A DNA stretch of 36,554 nt, taken from NCBI GenBank assembly GCA_024276905.1, contig JAJRWF010000173.1:1-36554 (forward strand). The letters are read 5' to 3'. The notes below the pieces were generated by a model. It ran no database searches and was not told where the DNA came from. It was given only the letters and a program-made list of their open reading frames with translations. The position numbers and the translations under genes were made by a program. This document shows, piece after piece, positions 33,682-36,554 of the stretch. Origin of the DNA: Deltaproteobacteria bacterium. GTDB taxonomy: Bacteria; Desulfobacterota; Desulfuromonadia; Desulfuromonadales; Geopsychrobacteraceae. How positions within the stretch are numbered: the first letter of the stretch is position 1; every line of letters begins with the position of its first letter.

Positions 33682-34421
33682 CCACACCACTGATTCTGAT
33701 TGCCGAGGACGATACCAGCCTGCGACAGGGACTGGTTGATCTGCTCGAAGCTGAAAACTACCGGGTCTGCGCTACCGCCAATGGCCGTCAGGCACTTGAA
33801 GCCTATCAGCGGCAGAAACCCGACCTGATGCTGCTCGATGTCATGATGCCCGAGATGAGCGGTTACGATCTGTGTCGCGAGATCCGTCGTAACGATCCAC
33901 ACACCCTGATCCTGATGTTGACCGCCAAGGGGGAAGAGATTGACAAGGTGGTGGGCCTTGAACTGGGCGCTGATGACTATGTCACCAAACCCTTTGGTCT
34001 GCATGAACTGCGCGCGCGGATTGCGGCGGTTTTGCGCCGCCACAGACCTGCGGGATCAAAACCGGACAGGACACTGCCGCAAACTTTCGATTTCGGTCAT
34101 GCCCGGATCAGCCGCAAGGCTTTCAGTGCCGAACTTGACGGAGAAATCCACAAACTGAGCAGCAGGGAACTAACCCTGCTCGAAACCTTCGCCGCCTCTG
34201 CGGGGGAGGTCCTGTCGCGTAACGACCTGCTCAACGCAGCCTGGGGTGTTGACTATTTCGGCACCACCCGGACCCTCGATCAGCATATCGCCCAACTGCG
34301 CAAAAAGATCGAACGCGACCCGGCACACCCCGAAACGATTGAAACAGTTCATGGCATTGGCTATCGTTACAAAGTCTGCCATAAAGAGCCGATTGTCTCT
34401 CGGAAGCCTGGCAACACGTGA
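33678..34421 (+). CDS. OmpR-family response regulator
   Basis: A 247-residue DNA-binding regulator. The receiver domain holds the acidic pair AEDD (residues 9-12), the phosphoacceptor Asp54 in LLDVMMPEMSG, and TAKGEE plus VTKPF at the switch positions. The winged-helix C-terminal domain includes SSRELTLLETF, LDQHIAQLRKKIE and the VHGIGYRYK end. The frame opens at 33645, but ATG 33678 is chosen because AAGGAG lies 6 bases upstream and it overlaps the kinase stop. It is the partner of the preceding kinase. Targets are unknown. Confidence 0.95.
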   Translation: MTTPLILIAEDDTSLRQGLVDLLEAENYRVCATANGRQALEAYQRQKPDLMLLDVMMPEMSGYDLCREIRRNDPHTLILMLTAKGEEIDKVVGLELGADDYVTKPFGLHELRARIAAVLRRHRPAGSKPDRTLPQTFDFGHARISRKAFSAELDGEIHKLSSRELTLLETFAASAGEVLSRNDLLNAAWGVDYFGTTRTLDQHIAQLRKKIERDPAHPETIETVHGIGYRYKVCHKEPIVSRKPGNT

Positions 34422-34497
34422 AGCCTTCATAACAACCGGGGGCCACGGGTTCAGCTTGGATCCCGAGAGATGCCAGCCGGGTTAAAAAGAGGGTCGG

Positions 34498-34527
34498 CGG
34501 TATTCCCTCCCTCAATACCGGGATTTT
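34498..34527 (+). terminator. possible weak terminator after the response regulator
   Basis: CGGTATT (34498-34504) pairs with AATACCG (34514-34520) around a 9-base loop, followed by GGATTTTG. The stem is short and the T run is interrupted. It lies 77 bases past the regulator stop and 78 bases before the next start. Confidence 0.35.
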
Positions 34528-34604
34528 GAATTCGCCGAAACTGTGGTAATTTGACTTGTAGATTCGGGTGATTTCATTTGAAGCGTTGCGGGGAGGGTAC
34601 TTTA

Positions 34605-36554
34605 TTGGGTACTGCAGATGTAAATCCCGAAGGAACAACACCCTGTCGCTCCCGGGATCTCCAGGCGGATTCCCTGGCGAATTTACAGATCCGCGCGGAG
34701 CAGATCCGCCTGCTCTACCGACCCTCCCTGAGTGCCTCCATTGCTTCTGCGTTTGCCGCCGGGTTCCTTGCATTCATACAGTGGCCAGTCATTGATCACA
34801 GGATTATCCTGGTTTGGCTCGTATGCATGAGCCTGGTAATTGCAGCTCGGGTCGTTACTTTTATTATTTTTTTCCACGTAGATCCTGACCTGCATGAGAT
34901 CAAAGTCTGGGAAAAAACATCTGTCTCTATAGCAACCTGCGTGTCACTCTCATGGGGCGCGGCAGGAATATTCCTGTTTCCAGATGGTGATTTTGAGCGG
35001 CAAACCGGAACGATTGTCATTCTTGCCGGCATGGCGGCAGGAGCGGTTACAACCCTGTCCGCCCTGCGCAAGCCCGTGCTCATCTTTCTGCCCCTGATAA
35101 TGCTGCCACTCACGGTTCATCTATTTACCGGACCAACAGAGGTGTCAGTCTCCCTGGCAATAATGTGCGTTATTTACACGGTTTTTCTGATCTACAGCGC
35201 CATCCACACCCACAACGCGCACCTGCAGAACATCACGCTCAGAATTAAAAGTCGAAACGAGGAAAAGAAGATCCGGGAATCGGAGGAAACCGTTCGTAAA
35301 ATTTCAGATATTCTGAAGATGATCGCAACCGGGGAACCTGCAAGTGATATCTATAACGCTATCGCGCTCCTCTATGAATCGCGCCACCCGGGATTCGTTT
35401 GCGCCATCCTGGCATTACAGGGCAACAAACCTCTTCTCTGTGGCGCCCCCAGCCTCACGAAAACCTGTCGTACGGCGATCAATGGACGGAAACATGGACC
35501 AGTGACTGCGTCGTTCGGGATATCCGCCTGCTCCGGAAAACCTGCCTTTGTTGAAGATATGACCACCGACCCGAAATGGGCCGCGCTTAAAGATATGACT
35601 CTCCGGCATGGGTTACGCGCCTGCTGGTCTGATCCGATCAAGGACTCCACCGGCAAAGTTCTGGGCGCCTTTGAAATGTACAACCGCCACCCGGCATTGC
35701 CGGATGACGAGGAGCGTTCAGACCTGAGGTCGGCAACGCAGCTTGCGGGTATCATCATGGAGCGTGAGCAGAGAGAAGCCTTGCTGACAAAACTGTCAAA
35801 TTCTCTCGCCCAATCGAGTGAAGCCGTTATCATTGCTGATGCGCTGGGGAATATTGAATATGTTAATCCCGCATTTTCCAGAATAACCGGCTACGGAGAA
35901 GATGAGGTGCTCGGACGAAGTCCCAATTTCCTCAACAGTAGCGAGAAAAGTATCGGGTTCGACAACTCCCCCTGGGAAGCCATAACCAGTGGTGTGGTTT
36001 CGGCCAATAAAATTATTGCGCGAAAAAAAGACGGCAGCTTTTACCCCGCACATCTGACCGTCTCGCCCGTCAGGAACAGCAAAGGGGAGATCATTAACTA
36101 CATCGGAGTGCAGAGCGACCTGAGCGACCTGCACCGACTGGAAGAGCAGCTCCAACAGTCACAGAAGATGGAGGCGATCGGCACCCTGGTCGGTGGCATT
36201 GCTCACGATTTCAACAACACACTGGCAGGAATTACCGGCAATCTCCACCTGGCAAAAACAGAGGCGGCAGGACTGCCAAGAGTCGTCAACAAACTGCAAC
36301 TGGCGGAAAAACTCGCCTTTCGATCTGCAGAAACCATTCAGCAACTGCTGTCCTTTACCCGTAAGGGGATCGTGCAAAAACACCCCCTCCCCCTTGCTCC
36401 GTTTCTGCGTGAGGCCCTCAAACTTTACCAGGTGTCCCTGCCGAAAAACATCCATCTTCTTATCGATGTGCAGGACAGCTCAATGGTTATCAACGGGGAT
36501 GCCAACCAGTTGCAACAGGTGTTAATGAATCTGATCAACAACGCTCAGGATGCC
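34605..36554 (+). CDS. membrane GAF-PAS sensor histidine kinase, partial (right edge)
   Basis: An open frame runs to the last base of the window, at least 650 codons. An in-frame TGA at 34569-34571 bounds it upstream. The start is TTG at 34605, with GGGGAGGG 7 bases upstream; no ATG start exists before the first membrane helices. Residues about 40-205 hold around six hydrophobic helices. A GAF-like domain (about 225-390) and a PAS domain (about 400-510; ADALGNIEYVNPAF) follow. HisKA has KMEAIGTLVGGIAHDFNN (His534), and the HATPase N box begins at LMNLINNAQDA where the sequence stops. It is a hybrid-type or orphan kinase; a receiver domain might follow beyond the window. Confidence 0.9.
   Translation, partial: MGTADVNPEGTTPCRSRDLQADSLANLQIRAEQIRLLYRPSLSASIASAFAAGFLAFIQWPVIDHRIILVWLVCMSLVIAARVVTFIIFFHVDPDLHEIKVWEKTSVSIATCVSLSWGAAGIFLFPDGDFERQTGTIVILAGMAAGAVTTLSALRKPVLIFLPLIMLPLTVHLFTGPTEVSVSLAIMCVIYTVFLIYSAIHTHNAHLQNITLRIKSRNEEKKIRESEETVRKISDILKMIATGEPASDIYNAIALLYESRHPGFVCAILALQGNKPLLCGAPSLTKTCRTAINGRKHGPVTASFGISACSGKPAFVEDMTTDPKWAALKDMTLRHGLRACWSDPIKDSTGKVLGAFEMYNRHPALPDDEERSDLRSATQLAGIIMEREQREALLTKLSNSLAQSSEAVIIADALGNIEYVNPAFSRITGYGEDEVLGRSPNFLNSSEKSIGFDNSPWEAITSGVVSANKIIARKKDGSFYPAHLTVSPVRNSKGEIINYIGVQSDLSDLHRLEEQLQQSQKMEAIGTLVGGIAHDFNNTLAGITGNLHLAKTEAAGLPRVVNKLQLAEKLAFRSAETIQQLLSFTRKGIVQKHPLPLAPFLREALKLYQVSLPKNIHLLIDVQDSSMVINGDANQLQQVLMNLINNAQDA

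Overview
The window reads as chromosomal DNA of a Gram-negative anaerobe, most likely a deltaproteobacterium of the Desulfuromonas/Geobacter/Pelobacter type. This placement is inferred from gene content and motifs only. The supporting content is lipobox lipoproteins and an OmpA-type anchor, a [NiFe] hydrogenase, a molybdopterin oxidoreductase, a hemerythrin-GGDEF protein, and the yqeY-cvpA-mutS2-dnaG-rpoD-tRNA order. All three stop codons are used normally. No insertion sequence, CRISPR array, prophage or attachment site was seen, and no gene-free stretch exceeds about 300 bases (rnpB fills the longest protein-free gap).

Layout. 1-2549 (+): the end of a hydrogenase operon (small-subunit tail, large subunit, maturation protease, coiled-coil CxxC protein) closed by a strong terminator. 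2565-5698 (-): OmpA-like lipoprotein, release factor 3 (prfC) and two related small lipoproteins. 5914-17217 (+): upp, a DUF1015 protein, a membrane protein overlapping a HAD hydrolase, a VTT-membrane/FAD-disulfide reductase fusion overlapping a secreted DUF547 protein, a small unknown protein, yciH (SUI1), a stand-alone molybdopterin oxidoreductase, and a hemerythrin-diguanylate cyclase. 17227-19919 (-): a cysteine-cluster protein, a LOG-family protein and an ATP-grasp-like protein whose frame carries one premature amber codon. 19971-22591 (-): rnpB, a zinc-ribbon coiled-coil protein, a Nif3-like protein and a tRNA with anticodon CAT. 22665-29611 (-): the macromolecular-synthesis cluster yqeY, cvpA, mutS2 (with one in-frame TAA), dnaG, rpoD. 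29834-36554 (+): a secreted SYLF protein, a secreted VWA protein, a histidine kinase/OmpR regulator pair, and a membrane GAF-PAS histidine kinase that runs off the window from a TTG start.

How the parts relate. The first operon makes and matures a cytoplasmic-type uptake hydrogenase. The 22.6-29.6 kb block is housekeeping replication, transcription and repair. The 29.8-36.5 kb block is envelope proteins plus signalling.

The most notable observations are two otherwise intact genes (mutS2 and the ATP-grasp-like gene), each broken by a single in-frame stop with recognisable family sequence continuing beyond it. Also notable are the hydrogenase operon's signalling-like fourth gene, the cysteine-cluster/LOG/ATP-grasp operon, and a tRNA(CAU) with the acceptor pairs expected of tRNA-Ile2. 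No clearly novel defence or mobile system was found.
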